Origin: Amblyornis subalaris
Lineage: Eukaryota > Chordata > Aves > Passeriformes > Ptilonorhynchidae
DNA length: 64,000 bases
Assembly (NCBI GenBank): GCA_018881555.1
Contig: JACAXG010000237.1
Location: 348,001 to 412,000, forward strand
Reading direction: 5' to 3'
The notes under the pieces are model-generated. The model was not told the DNA's origin. It ran no database searches and saw only the letters and a list, made by a program, of their open reading frames with translations. The position numbers and the translations under genes are program-made. Of this stretch, positions 23,201 through 61,729 are shown piece after piece (within the stretch, counting starts at the first letter, position 1; every line of letters starts with the position of its first letter).

Positions 23201-23739
23201 CTGGGCTTGGTCCCCCTGCAGCAGTGCTGCCCTTGGGCACAGGGACAGCACCTCTTGTTTGGTCATCAGTTACAGATTTGTGTGGGAAGGGATCTCAAAG
23301 CTCATCCAGTTCCTGCCATGGGCAGGGACACCTGCCAGTAGCCCAGGCTGCTCCAAGCCCTGTCCAACCCAGCCTTGGGCATTTCCAGGGATGGGGCAGC
23401 CACAGCTTCTCTGGGCACCCTGTGCCAGGGCTCACCACCCTCCCAGGGAACAATTCCTTCCCAATATCCCATCCAACCCCGCCCTCTGGCAGTGGGAGGC
23501 CATTCCCCCTTGTCCTGTCCCTCCATCCCTTGTCCCAAGTCCCTCTCCAGCTCTCCTGGAGTCCCTTTAGGCACTGGAATGGGCTCTGAGGTCTCCCTGG
23601 AGCCTTCTGTTCTCCAGGTGAACACCCCCAGCTCTCCCAGCCTGACTCCAGAGCAGAGGGGCTCCAGCCCTTGGAGCATCTCCATGGCCTCCTCTGGACT
23701 CTCTCCAGCAGCTCCACGTGCTCCTGTTGTTGGGCCCTG

Positions 23740-24513
23740 TTAAGATCCGATTAGTGAGAGATGCCTCCACCTGAATTAAGGTGCAAACGAATCCATATGC
23801 CAAAGTCAACAATATGGATTTTACTTAATAAATGTGAGGTAGAGAGATAGAAACAGAAAAGTGGATAGGGAGAGGGAGAGGGAGAGGGAGAGGGAGAGGG
23901 AGAGGGAGAGAGAGTCCCACCTGTGGATCCAGCAGTGTCCCTGTTGGTCCTTCTTCACCCTGGGCTCCTCGGTGGGGTGGGGGGCTTGGTTCGTAGTTCT
24001 GCACAGAAAGGGGGGCTGGGTGGCAAATCCACAAAGTCNGCCCCCAACTACCCTATCTTTTCACTATTTATACATTTTAGCAAACAAAGGAATTAGTGTT
24101 CATTGGCTACAAGTTACACAGTTCTCTTATTAATTAGTATTCTATCTTCTATTGGTTAAAATCTGTCTTCTATTGGTTAAATGATTCCCTTGCTTCTTAT
24201 GCTAATTAGTCCCGCCTAAGAGTCTTTCTCTTCTTTTGGGTCAGTTGTTTCTTGCATCTCTGGACTGTGAGTTGGTGGTCACAGCTATTGTTTGTCCACA
24301 ACTTGGGGTGGTGTTTGACCAGTGATCTGTGTATGAGCAGTTGCTGCTTTCCACACACTCTTCCACAGTGGGGAAATTTTGTCTGGATGTGTTAAACCAG
24401 GATAAGCCAACCAGATCTTGCCTCTGCCAGGCCTGGAATTAGCACCTTCCTGTCTGAAATTCCTCCTTTCTGTGGCTCTAACAGTGTTTGAGACAGGTAA
24501 CTGCGCTCTTTAA
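23740..24513 (-). mobile_element. AT-rich LTR-like insertion (solo-LTR candidate) inside the CR1
   Basis: About 774 bp of AT-rich DNA flanked by the 5-bp direct repeat CCCTG (23735-23739 and 24514-24518); removing it restores the CR1 reading. On the minus strand it shows paired CCAAT-type boxes (24140-24180), a TATAAATA box (24065-24072) and then a GA-rich tract, the order expected of an LTR promoter. Nearby inner ends TGTTA (23738) and TAACA (24479-24483) are also inverted repeats, so the true boundary could be 23738-24483. I see no internal retroviral genes. Confidence 0.65.
23868..23910. repeat. (GGGAGA)n microsatellite
   Basis: About seven copies of GGGAGA inside the LTR-like insertion. 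Confidence 0.9.
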
Positions 24514-24769
24514 CCCTGAGCTGGAGGCAGCTCTGCAGGTGTGGTCTCACCTGAGCAGGGCAGAGGGGCAGAATCCCCCTCCCGTGCTGGCCACACTGGG
24601 GGATCAGCCCAGGACTGGGGGTTTCTGGGCTGGGTCATGTCCAGCTCTCACCCACCAACTCCTTCTCCCAGGGCTGCTCTTGAACCCACTTATGCTCCAG
24701 CCTGGATTGACTCCGGAGGTTGTCCCTACCCAGGTCAGCACCGGCACTTGGCCCTTTTGTCCTTCGCGA

Positions 24770-25450
24770 GGTCCCCACAGCCCGCGGCAGCCCGGAGACC
24801 CTGGCTCGGCCGTGTCCCGGCAGAGCGCAGGTCCCCAAGCTCCTGTCACACCCGCCACACCCGCCACACCCATCAGACACGTCACACCCCTCCCACCCAC
24901 CACACCCACCGCTTGCCCACCCCGTGGCCACCCACCAACCCCACGGCCCCCGCACCTTGCTCCAGACCCCACTGCGTCGGGGGTTGGCACAGGGACCCGG
25001 GGGNGGTCCCCAGGAGTCTCACCGTCCCCCTGGCGCTGCCCGGCTGGAGGGGAAACTGAGGCAGCAGCTGCACAGGGCAGTTTCCTGACCCACAGCTCAT
25101 GGGGTACAAACGGGGGTCCCACTTTTCTGAGGGCTCTGTACGCGCACAACCCGGGGCTGCATGAGCCAAGAGCCCAGTGCCCCTGGGAGCTGGGCTCAGC
25201 CCACAGCCCCCTGCATCCAGGATTGGGCCCCCCTGCTCCCTGGGACCGCATCACCCACTGGGAACCCCATCACCTCCAGCTGGGACCCCACTGGCACCTG
25301 GACCCCGCCTCCCACTGGGACCCCACCGCTCCCCAGGACTCCACAATCACCTGAATCCCACCCCCGGTGCTGGGATGCCCCCCACCCACCNGGACCCCAC
25401 CATCACCTCGCCCACCATCACGGCCACAGACCACACAACCACACGGAGAG
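24770..25450. other. intergenic, C-rich repetitive DNA
   Basis: Contains a CACACCCAC/CACC-rich patch (24845-24935) and loose TGGGACCCCA repeats (25200-25400). No gene is seen. Confidence 0.5.
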
Positions 25451-25451
25451 G

Positions 25452-25526
25452 TTTTTTTTTTTTCTTTCTTTTTTTTTTTTCCTCTTTTTTTCTTTTTTTT
25501 TTTTTGCACAAAACAGGACATTTATT
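25452..25526 (-). terminator. DNMT3A: DNMT3A distal poly(A) signal and A-rich downstream tract
   Basis: A minus-strand AATAAA at 25521-25526 is followed within 20 bases by long A runs on the minus strand (T runs 25452-25505). A second minus AATAAA lies at 25663-25668. Either could end the long DNMT3A mRNA. The A runs could also mark a retroposed tail, but no retrocopy is visible. Confidence 0.55.
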
Positions 25527-26639
25527 CAAGTGTTCTCCAGCACAAGTACATTAGAAAGGAGCTCGTCTGTATTATACTCTTCTGGGCACCAAAGAAAAAG
25601 AAAAGGAGGATGGGATGGAAGCGGGACGGACAGACTTTCTACATCTGCTGCACGCATTGACCTTTATTAGTTCAGAACAGCTATGTCACGAGCAATACTC
25701 ACACAGATACAACAGCGCCGGGCGCCCGCGGCACCTCCGGCCGTGAAATGCACAGTTCAGCGGCAATAAATAGAGAAGCGACCCTAAAAAAACAAACCAA
25801 CAAAAAACAGGGGCAACGAACCGAGAGAGAAGTAGAAAATAAACCGGGGGGTTCGGGCTCGGGGTGGGAAAAGGGGAGGGAGAGCAGCCGGGGCGGCCGC
25901 GGCGGCGCCGGGAATGTGGCGGCGGAGCCAAATCAAAGGGAGGAAGGAGGGTACCAGCTCTACGCGCGTATTCCTCGGGATGATGAGTACATGATTCCCA
26001 CAAATAGTTAAGCGTCAGCTACTTCAATGTCTAGGCTAAAACACATGAAATCTCTCGTTTAGTTTTCAAGTACAAAGTTAAAATGCCTTTTTCTTTTTTG
26101 TTTTTTTTTTTTAATAATAATATATAAGAGTAAAATAATAGTGCTCTTTGAAACTCCACTACGAGAAACAAAACAGTCATTGTCCAGACAGCAGACTTAA
26201 TTTAACAATATATATTTTTAATAAAATGTTTTAGCACCGTGTTTGTCCCCACTCCCTCGGCGGATCTTAAGGAATTTAGGCCTTTCTGTGTCGTTTTGAG
26301 TTTTCATCTAGGGCTGTGCAACAGAATTTGTCTGGTTGTTTTTAAAAAAAGACGTGAGTCGGGTACATTAAAAACTGAACTCTTGCCCCAGGCATCCCCA
26401 CGGTCCCCACCGCCGCCGGCACCTGTTCCCAGCAGGAACCTGCTTCCCGCCGGCGCCAGCCCCGGCACCGCCTGGGCTGTGCCACTGCCGCACCGGGCCG
26501 GCCCCTGTGCCACAGCACCCGCTGGGACCCGGCCCCCCAAAGGTGCAGCAGGGCCAAGAGGGTCCCAGGGAGCGCCGCGGGGCAAGGCTGGGCCGGCGCG
26601 GCCGGGCCGGCGCGGCCCCGGGGGTCCACCGGGACCCCC

Positions 26640-27250
26640 AAACCCGGCACGTGGCCATGCAGAACCTGCCGACGGTGCCACAGCACCAGCACCTGGAGCT
26701 GCACGGCCACGCAGGGTCAGCACCCAGAGCCACAGGGTTGTGCAGGACCAGCACCCGGAGCTGCAGGACCGCGCAGGGTCAGCACCCAGTGGCCATGCAG
26801 GACCTGCCAACAACGTTGCAGGGCCGTGCAGGACCAGCACCCAGCACCTCAAGGCCATGCAGGATCAGCACCCAGTGCCACGGGGCCGTGCAGGACCCGC
26901 AAATGATGCTGCGGGGCCATGCAGGACTCGCATTCGGCACGGCAAGGCCACGCAGGGCCTGCAAACAGCACTGCAGGGCTGTGCAGCACTTGCACCCGGG
27001 GCTGTGGGGCCATGCAGGACCCACGGCCAGTGCCATGGATCCATGCAGGACCCACAGCCGGCGGCATGGATCCATGCAGGACCCACAGCTGGTGGCATGG
27101 AGCCATGCAGGACCCACAGCTGGTGGCATGGAGCCATGCAGGACCTGCAGCAGTGCTGCAGAACCATGCAGGACCCGCAATGCCCACTGTGCTCCACACA
27201 GGACGCCCGGGGCCATGCCAGCCCCGCAGACGGGGCCATGCAAGGCTCAC
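26640..27250. repeat. minisatellite inside the DNMT3A 3'UTR region
   Basis: About 600 bases of 30-45 bp units sharing CCATGCAGGACC(C/T)(A/G)C. The 30-bp form containing CAGCTGGTGGCATGGAGCCA is nearly perfect at 27050-27145. CAGCA/GGGCC-type units dominate the left half. Confidence 0.85.
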
Positions 27251-28429
27251 ACCACAGCAGGCAGGACCTGTGCCCGGTGCAGTGGTCCTGTGCCATCCTG
27301 TGCCATCCGGCCCCAGGAGCGAGCGGGAGCCCAGAGCCCGGCTCAGTGCCTGGGGCCAGGGCCACCCTGCCTCGCCACCTTCACTCCGGCAAAACCGGGC
27401 CCCGCGGTGTCCCCACCGCAGCCGCCCGTGCCGGCCCAGCTCCTCGCGCCCCCCGCACCCACAGAGGGGCCCCCCGAGCCCCCGGTAGCACCAGGAGGGA
27501 GGGGAGGTGGGGGGGCCCCTCGCCCGCCCCGCCGCCATCGGTCCCAGCACCTCGGAGCGCCCGGGCCGCGGCTCGCTGCCATTAGCCAGCACCCCGCAGC
27601 GAGCGCGGCCCCGGAACCCGCACCTTTCACAGTTAGAGAAGAGACAGCGACGGGCCGAGACCCCGCGGGAGCCTCCCCGCGCCCTAGCACCAGTCCCTGC
27701 CCAGGCGGGTCCGGCCGCCCCGCGGGCAGCGGGGCTGCACCGGGCCGGACCCCGCGGCACCACAGCTGCCAGACCAGTAGCACCATCCACCGCACTGCCA
27801 GCACCTGCCCGCGCCCTGCTCGCGCTCTGCTCGCACCGCGGCTCCCGGCCCTTTCGGCCGGGGCTGCCCGCCACCAACACCGACACTGCCACAGCCACCG
27901 CCACCGCAGTGTCCCCGCGGGCGCCCGTCACCCCCCAGCGGGGCACGGGGCCGCCCTACACGGGGCGCCGAGGGGACGCGCTCGCTCCAAACCGCGCGTG
28001 GGCAGGGGAGCGATGGCCCGGCGGCCGCGGTGACACTGCCGGGGTCCCATCCCGGCTCACCGGGGCATCGCCCTCCTGCCGCCAGCCCGGCCCCGCGGAT
28101 GTAGCACCAGGGTCCGGGGCCCGCAGCCATCCCCGTGCCATGCCAGAAACGCCCCGGCCGCGCTCCGGCACCGGCGCCACTTCGTCCCCCCTGCCCTGCT
28201 GGCGTCCCCGCCACCGCCCTCGGCGAGAGCCNGTCCGCAGCACCGTGCCCCGCGCCGCCCCGGCGGGCAGCACCTACGGCACGGGGCACGGCCGGGGGGC
28301 AGGACCCCCCTGCTGCTGCCGGGACACCGGGGGACACCCAGCACCGGCTCTGCCGGACGCCACGTACGCAGAAGAGCACCAGTACGCTGTGGGGCGGCGC
28401 CGGCGGGGCAGGGGGCACCGCCGAGGCGC

Positions 28430-28740
28430 TTCCGTTCGGGACAGAAAAAGGTTATTGCATGACTCGGGATGGAGACGCTTCCGCCCGGCCGCCCCGGCCC
28501 TGCCGCTCGCTCGGAAAGGCCCGGCACGTAAGGCAACGTGGAAGCTGATGTCTCGACTCACCCCGCTGTGTAAAGCACCATTATGAAGTCAGGTTGTACA
28601 GTAGTAACAGTACCTTTTATATATATATATATCTATATCTCATATCTATCATATATATATAAACTGTAAACAAGAGGTAACAGCGGCTTCTAGGATCTGC
28701 TCTCTTCAAGGTTTCCGTGTGGTAGGCACCCAAAATACTG
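28430..28740 (-). other. DNMT3A: 3'UTR block that looks conserved with mammalian DNMT3A
   Basis: On the minus strand: GGTGCTTTACACAGCGGGGT, GAAGTTGTAC-type context around TACTGTACAACCTGACTTCA, and a TA-rich run (28617-28665, AGATATAGATATATATA). A GCATGAC...CAATAACC-type element lies near 28450. From memory these resemble the mammalian DNMT3A 3'UTR, which would need an alignment to confirm. Confidence 0.5.
28617..28665. repeat. TA/TATC microsatellite
   Basis: TATATATATC and CATATATATA runs inside the probable conserved 3'UTR block. Confidence 0.85.
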
Positions 28741-29440
28741 TAGAAAAGGTGTGTGTGTGGTGTGTGTGTTCCCGGCCTCCCTGCCGGGTTGGCTCCATGT
28801 CACCGGAGAGCGGTGCTGGTGGAACAGAGCGAGGCTCAGCCGCCGGGCGCTGGAGCCGCCGAGCGCTGCCGGAGCCGGGGCCGGGCCGGCCGGGCGCTGG
28901 CGCGGACGGAGCGGAGCGGTCTCGGAGCGGGTCTCGGAGCAGAGCGGGTCTCCTTCGCCTCCGCCTCCCTCCCGCCTGGGCTTTCCCGCTGCCGTTTCCC
29001 CCCCTCCGAGAGCGGCGCTGGCGACGGCGTCTCGTCTCGCCCGCTGCTCCGAGAAGTGGAAACCAAACCGACAGGAAAACCCAGCCAGAAAAGAGCGGAA
29101 AATTAAAAGGTTACCCAAAAAAAAATGGTTTTGGTTTTTGTTTCTCTTCTTTTTCTTCTTTTTTTTTTTTTCCGTTTTGTTTTTGTTTCCTTTCGCCGTT
29201 TTCGTTGTTTGCTTTTTGTGGTTTTTGTTTGTTTTTCAATAGGCTAAAGCTGACCCTTGGAAATTCAGGAGAGGACACCGACCCCTTTCGCTCGGGGAGA
29301 CGTGTGCTGGGTTCCCGTCGGGCTGCGAAATCCCATCTCTCTTCTGGGTGCTGACTCTTCTCTCATTCCGTGTGTTCACTTCTCTTGGCGTGGATGGGTT
29401 TGTTTCCGACTCGCTCCGTGTCACCAGTTCCTGCCCATCT

Positions 29441-57056
<27,616 letters not shown>

Positions 57057-57339
57057 CGTGGGGCGCGAGGGCGGGCGGCCGCCGCCTCTTCAGCACCAGA
57101 GNGGACCCGCTGCGCCGAGGAGGGGTCCGGGAGCCGTCCCCCGCCGCCTGCCTGGATCCTCCTGCCCCTGCGGGAAGCGGAGAGGGACGGGGTGAGGGGG
57201 TGCGCCCGCCCCGCCGCCCCCCGGCCCGGCCCCGGCCGCGGCAATTATTAACACGCCACAGCCTTGACTCGGCCGGGCTGGGCCCCTTCCCCGCCATCGC
57301 CGCGCCAGCTGCCCGGGCCCTGGCCCACACCGGCTGTGG

Positions 57340-58140
57340 GTGCACAGCGGGGTGCAAAGTGGGGTGTGGGGTGCACGGTGTGGGGCATGGGGTGCAGGGT
57401 GTGTGCTGAGGGGTGCGTGGTGAGGGGTGCAGGATGGGTGCAGGGTGTGTGGTGAGGGGTGCATGGTGTGAGATGCACGGTGTGGGGTGCAGTATGGGTG
57501 CAGGGTGCGTGGTGAGGGGTGCCTGGCATAGGGTGCAGGGTGTGGAGCATGGGGTGCAGCGGCGTGGGGCACAGGGTGCACAGTGTGAGGTATGGGGTGC
57601 AGAGTGTGGGGTGCAGGGTCCATGGCACGGGGTGAAGGGTATGGGGTGCATGGTGTGGGCATGGGGTGCACACGATGCTCGGTGTGGGGGGCCTGGTGCA
57701 CAGCACAGGGTGACCAGTGCACATTTTGGGGTGCATCGTGCACCTTGCGAGGTGCATGGAGCAGGGTGTGAAGTGTGGCGTGTGAGGGGTGCAGGGTGCA
57801 TTTTGTGGGGTGCAGGGTGCGGGGTGCAGCAGGGCTGTGGGGTGCAGGGTGCTGGGTACATGGTGCAGGGTGTGCGAGGTGCAGGACAGGGAGTGCAGGC
57901 TGTGGGAGGTACATGGTGCAGGGGGCACAGTGCAGGGTTTGGGGAGCAGAGCACAGAGTTTGGGGTGCAGGGTGTGTGGGGTGCACAGTGCAGGGTGTGG
58001 GGTACAGGGTGCAGGGTCTGCACGGGCCTCGGCAGACAGGATGTGTGTGGTGCTGGGTGCAGGGTATAGGGTGCTGGTAGCAAGGGGGCCGGGAGGGCCG
58101 TCAGGTGTAGGGTTGTGGGGTGCACAGTGCAGGGTGCAGG
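57340..58140. repeat. GGGGTGCA/GGGTGTG minisatellite
   Basis: About 800 bases of 8-20 bp units of GGGGTGCAGGGTGTG type, with only scattered other sequence. It begins about 280 bp upstream of the DNMT3A start codon. The G-rich strand is the plus strand, which is the template for DNMT3A. Confidence 0.93.
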
Positions 58141-58199
58141 CCTGGAGGGGCCAGGTGCTGGCTGGGGTGCCCGAGGGGGCCGGGGGATGCCGGCTGCGG

Positions 58200-60430
58200 G
58201 TGCTGGTTGCGGGGGGCCGGGGGATGCCGGGTGTGGGGGGCCGGGGGGTGCTGGCTGTGCGGCGCAGGGCGTGGGGTGCGGGGCGCGGGGTGCCGGGTGC
58301 GGGGTGCTGGCTGCGGGGGGCCGGGGGCCGGTTGCGGGGGGCCGGGGGGGCCGCGGGGGAGGCGCCAGCCGGCACCTGTTGCTATGGCAAACGCTGCATT
58401 CGCCATGGCCGGGGCTGCTGTTGCCTTTGGCACCGGAGCTGCAATTTGTTTCTAGAGCTTTCCAGCCGCAGCCGTTCCCAGCGGCGGGCGGGGGGCTCGG
58501 GCGGGGGCTCGGGGGGGCTCGGGGGGGCCGGGGCGGGCAGGACGCCGCTCCCAGCACCGCTCCCACCCCAACACGTCCCCCCGGCCCGCGGCCGCTGCGG
58601 CGGGGGCTGCTGGGGGGGGCCGTGGGGCTGCAGCCGCCCCCCGCCACGGGCACGGGGACCCCCGGGGTTTGGGGTGCTGGGCTGGGGGCCAGGGGGACAG
58701 ATGGGGGGAGCTCAGCCCTCGCTGCCCCAGTGCCCCCTGGATGGACCCTCTCGCAGGCTGGGCTGGGGGGGACGTGGGCAGGGGGAGTGGGGGGTGGGTG
58801 CAGCCTGGGGGTGCAGGGGTGGGGTGCAGAGTGGAGGGTGGGACCTGGGGGTGCAGGATGTCAGATGGGGGTGTGGGGCGCAGGCTCTCCCCCCAGGCAC
58901 AGCGCTGTGCCGGCCAGCGGGCTCTGGGGAGGGGCTCCCCGTCCCCTTCCCTGATCAGCTCGGGGAGTCCCCGGGGAAGCCCCGGGCCCCATCCCTGGCA
59001 CTGTCCCTTATGTGGCACAGGGGTGCCCACGCCAGCTCCCCGTGTGCCCACTCGCCCCTGGCCCGGCACCTGGCCCCTGGGCACCGCGGTGCTCCTCGGT
59101 GAGGGGCCAGGGCTGGCACCCAGTACCCCCAGCACCCCCAGGCCACCGCTCCTGACCCCCCCGCAGCGGCTGTGCCACCAGCACCACGGCACGCTGTGGG
59201 CACGGCACGGCACGGCACGGCACGGCACGGCACGGCGCCTCGGCCCCGCATTCCCCGCCAGCTGTCTCCCGGGGTGCCACTGGCGGAGCCCCCCACCCTG
59301 CTGAGCCCCCCGGAGCCCCCAGCCCCGCTGCGCCCCGGCACGGCCCCGGGGCGGGCGCGGGCACGGCCGGACACGTGCAGCCGGGAAGCACCGGGGACAC
59401 CGCGGCCGCACCCGGGGACACCGCGGCCGCACCCGGGCACCTCGGGGGATCCCCCGTGCCCAGAGGCGCCGCGGGGCGCGGGGGTCCCGCTGCCGGGGGT
59501 CTCTGCCGCGCCGCCGGCACCGCCCGCAGCCCCCGGCCCCCCGCGGCAGCGGGGTCCCTCCGGCAGCCCCGGAGGGCGGCGGAGTCCCCCCGGCCGCCCG
59601 GTGCGGCGGCGGCCGAGCGCGGTTGGCGCTGCCGAAGGGGCAGCTCGCGGCTTTGATTCGCTTCCAGCCAACATGGTCTCCAAATGCTCTAAAAATAGTT
59701 GTTCTGCGCACAAACCCCGCGGCAGCCCCGGCCGCCGAACAAAGCCGGGGAGCCGCCGCGGCCCGGCCGCCTCCCGCTGCCCACCCCGCGGGGCCCCGCC
59801 GGAGGGGCCGTGCGGGACCGCGCCGGGGGTCCCGGCCCCGCTGCCCGCGCTCTTACCCGGCTGCGCTCGCCCGCCGCGGCGGTGCGGGACGGGACGGGAC
59901 GGGATGGGACGGGGGGCTCGGCACCGTGCCCTCGCCTCAGGCCGCCCTAAGGGACCGTCCTCCGCGGCATCCCCCGGCCGGCGCTCGGCTCGGCGGCGGC
60001 GACGGACCCTCGCCCGGCGTTTCGGCGGGGAAGGACCGGGCGCCGTCTCCCGTGCCCGGCTGTGTCCCCGGCGGCGCTGACCCTGCGGCGGGGCGAGCGG
60101 GGGNCCCAGCCCAGCCCGCGGTGCCGCTCCCGCACGGCAGGACCGGCGAGTCACGCTCGCCGCGGCGGCAGAGGCGTTCCGAACTAGGTTACCTGCGCCG
60201 GCTGGGCGAGACACGCGGCAGCCACCGGCACGAAAATGGAAAACCCACCCGAAATCCCGCCTTTTTTTTATATTTAGGGACCTCGGCGGTGCCGTGCCGC
60301 AGCCGGGAGCCTGCAGGGACCTAACCGGCCATTTTAGGTGACGGCGAGCGGGGTCCCCCTCAGCCCCCCGTGCCGGTGCCGAGCGGGGGACACCGTCACC
60401 GCAGTCCCCCCCTCCCGTCCTGAGGTGACC
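58200..60430 (-). promoter_or_regulatory. DNMT3A: CpG island, candidate DNMT3A promoter
   Basis: A long CpG-rich tract (very dense at 59.3-60.2 kb) immediately upstream of the DNMT3A coding start. A MEF2 consensus CTAAAAATAG lies at 59689-59698 and a MEF2-like CTAAATATAA (minus) near 60262-60275. (CACGG)n is at 59205-59236 and (GGGAC)n at 59887-59912. The 5'UTR exon position is not determinable from sequence. Confidence 0.55.
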
Positions 60431-60567
60431 CCGCGTGCGGCGGCGACACCCCCCGCCTTGGCCGGGGTCCCTCGTGCGCCGGCGGCCGTGGGGACGCACG
60501 AGGGACCCCGTCCAAGCGCCTCTCCCGTGACAAGTGCCGCAGCGTATTATTATTGTTGTTGTCACTT

Positions 60568-60726
60568 TGAGTCACTGCCACCACCGCGCTCCTCCTCCTC
60601 CTCCTCCTCCTCCTCCACCTCCTCCTCCTTCCCAGCGCCAGGGAACAACTCCGGGATTGACTCAGAGGGGACAGGAGCGGCGGCCGTGAGTCACCCCCAC
60701 CCCCTGCGCCCCCCACCCCTGACTCA
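60568..60726. promoter_or_regulatory. four AP-1 (TRE) consensus sites
   Basis: TGAGTCA at 60568-60574 and 60687-60693, TGACTCA at 60658-60664 and 60720-60726. All four are perfect heptamers within 159 bp, next to a (CTC)n tract (60587-60630). Confidence 0.6.
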
Positions 60727-61029
60727 CGGCGGGGGGGCCCCCCCGACCCCCCCTCGGCGTGGGTGCTGCTGCCGGGGGGGGGGCCGGGAGCGGGGTGGGC
60801 GTCCCCGGGCTCCGAAATTTCGCCTCCGACAGATGGCAAAACCGAAACCACCGTGGCCTTGACCTCATCCCCGGAGTTGTAATTGAGGGGTGAAATGTTT
60901 GGCCGCTGCGGGGGGAGCGCCCGGTCACACGTGCTCTGGGAGCCACCACCACCAGGGTCTAGGGGACTCGGGGGGACAAAGTGCTGGCGAGAGCTGGGGT
61001 GATCCTAAAAATAGACCTGGCCCGAGGAT

Positions 61030-61530
61030 GGAGCCACTGCACCCCACGGCACCACTGCATCCCATGGCACCTCCAGGAGCAATTCACTGCACCCCATGGC
61101 ACCCCAAGGAGTGATATGCTGCACCCCCCAGCACCACTGTACCCCATAGCACCCCAGGGAGTGAGTCACTGTGCCCCACAACACCCCAGGGAGTGATTCA
61201 CTTCACCCTACAGCACCACTGCACCCCACAGCACCCCGGGGAGTGATTCACTGCACCCCACAGCACCCCAGGGAGCGATTCACTTCACCCTACAGCACCA
61301 CTGCACCCCACAGCACCCCAGAGAATGATCCACTGTACCCCACAGCACCCCAGAGAGGAATAAAAAACACCCCACAGCATCCCAGGGACATGCACAGCAC
61401 CCCACAGCACCCTGGGTGTGATGCACGGCACCCCACAGCACCACAGCACCCCATGGCACCCCAGGGAGCAAAGCACGGCACACCATGGCACAATACATGG
61501 CACCCCATGGCACCCGGGGAGCGACGCAGG
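61030..61530. repeat. CACCCCACAGCACC minisatellite
   Basis: Units contain CACTGCACCCCACAGCACCC followed by GGGGAGTGATT; period about 38-48 bp with a truncated form. About 12 copies. Confidence 0.92.
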
Positions 61531-61650
61531 GCCCTGCACTGCTCCACACCACAGCCAAACCCAGACACCACCTGCAGCCCCCACAGCCAGATCTACCAGA
61601 GCAGGAGCACTGGCAAGGCCAGGGGAAGACCAAACTGCCTGTGGGATGGA

Positions 61651-61722
61651 ACGGGATGGGACGGGACGGGACGGGACGGGACGGGACGGGACGGGATGGG
61701 ATGGGACGGGATGGGACAGGAT
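61651..61722. repeat. (GGGAC)n with GGGAT variants
   Basis: About 14 pentamers; variants cluster at the two ends. Confidence 0.95.
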
Positions 61723-61729
61723 AGTCATG

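Larger units (their letters stand above)
23283..24765 (-). mobile_element. CR1 LINE 3' fragment, split by an LTR-like insertion
   Basis: Read on the plus strand it gives the antisense CR1 order: CTCATCCAGTTCCTGCCATG, then GGCAGCCACAGCTTCTCTGG, then TCCTCTGGACTCTCTCCAGC. After the insertion it resumes at GAGCTGGAGGCAGCTCTGCA and TGGTCTCACCTGAGCAGGGC and ends near CACTTGGCCCTTTT. About 700 bases of CR1 remain (23283-23739 and 24519-24765). CR1 is the dominant LINE of birds and other reptiles. Confidence 0.9.
25510..29440 (-). other. DNMT3A: DNMT3A 3'UTR (long form)
   Basis: From the stop codon to the distal poly(A) signals. Two AT-rich blocks (25670-26360 and 28560-29260) stand out from the GC-rich surroundings and look like retained UTR. 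The block between them is GC-rich and contains a minisatellite. The extent is inferred; long DNMT3A mRNAs are known in mammals. Confidence 0.6.

Noticed and set aside
23740..24513. piggyBac element because TTAA occurs at both ends
   Set aside because: Removing the segment restores CR1 only with the CCCTG duplication, the CR1 target has no TTAA, and the interior has LTR promoter features.
57090..58653. Minus-strand open frames rich in His-Pro-Ala-Cys
   Set aside because: Products of the GGGGTGCA array in several frames; pure repeat translation.
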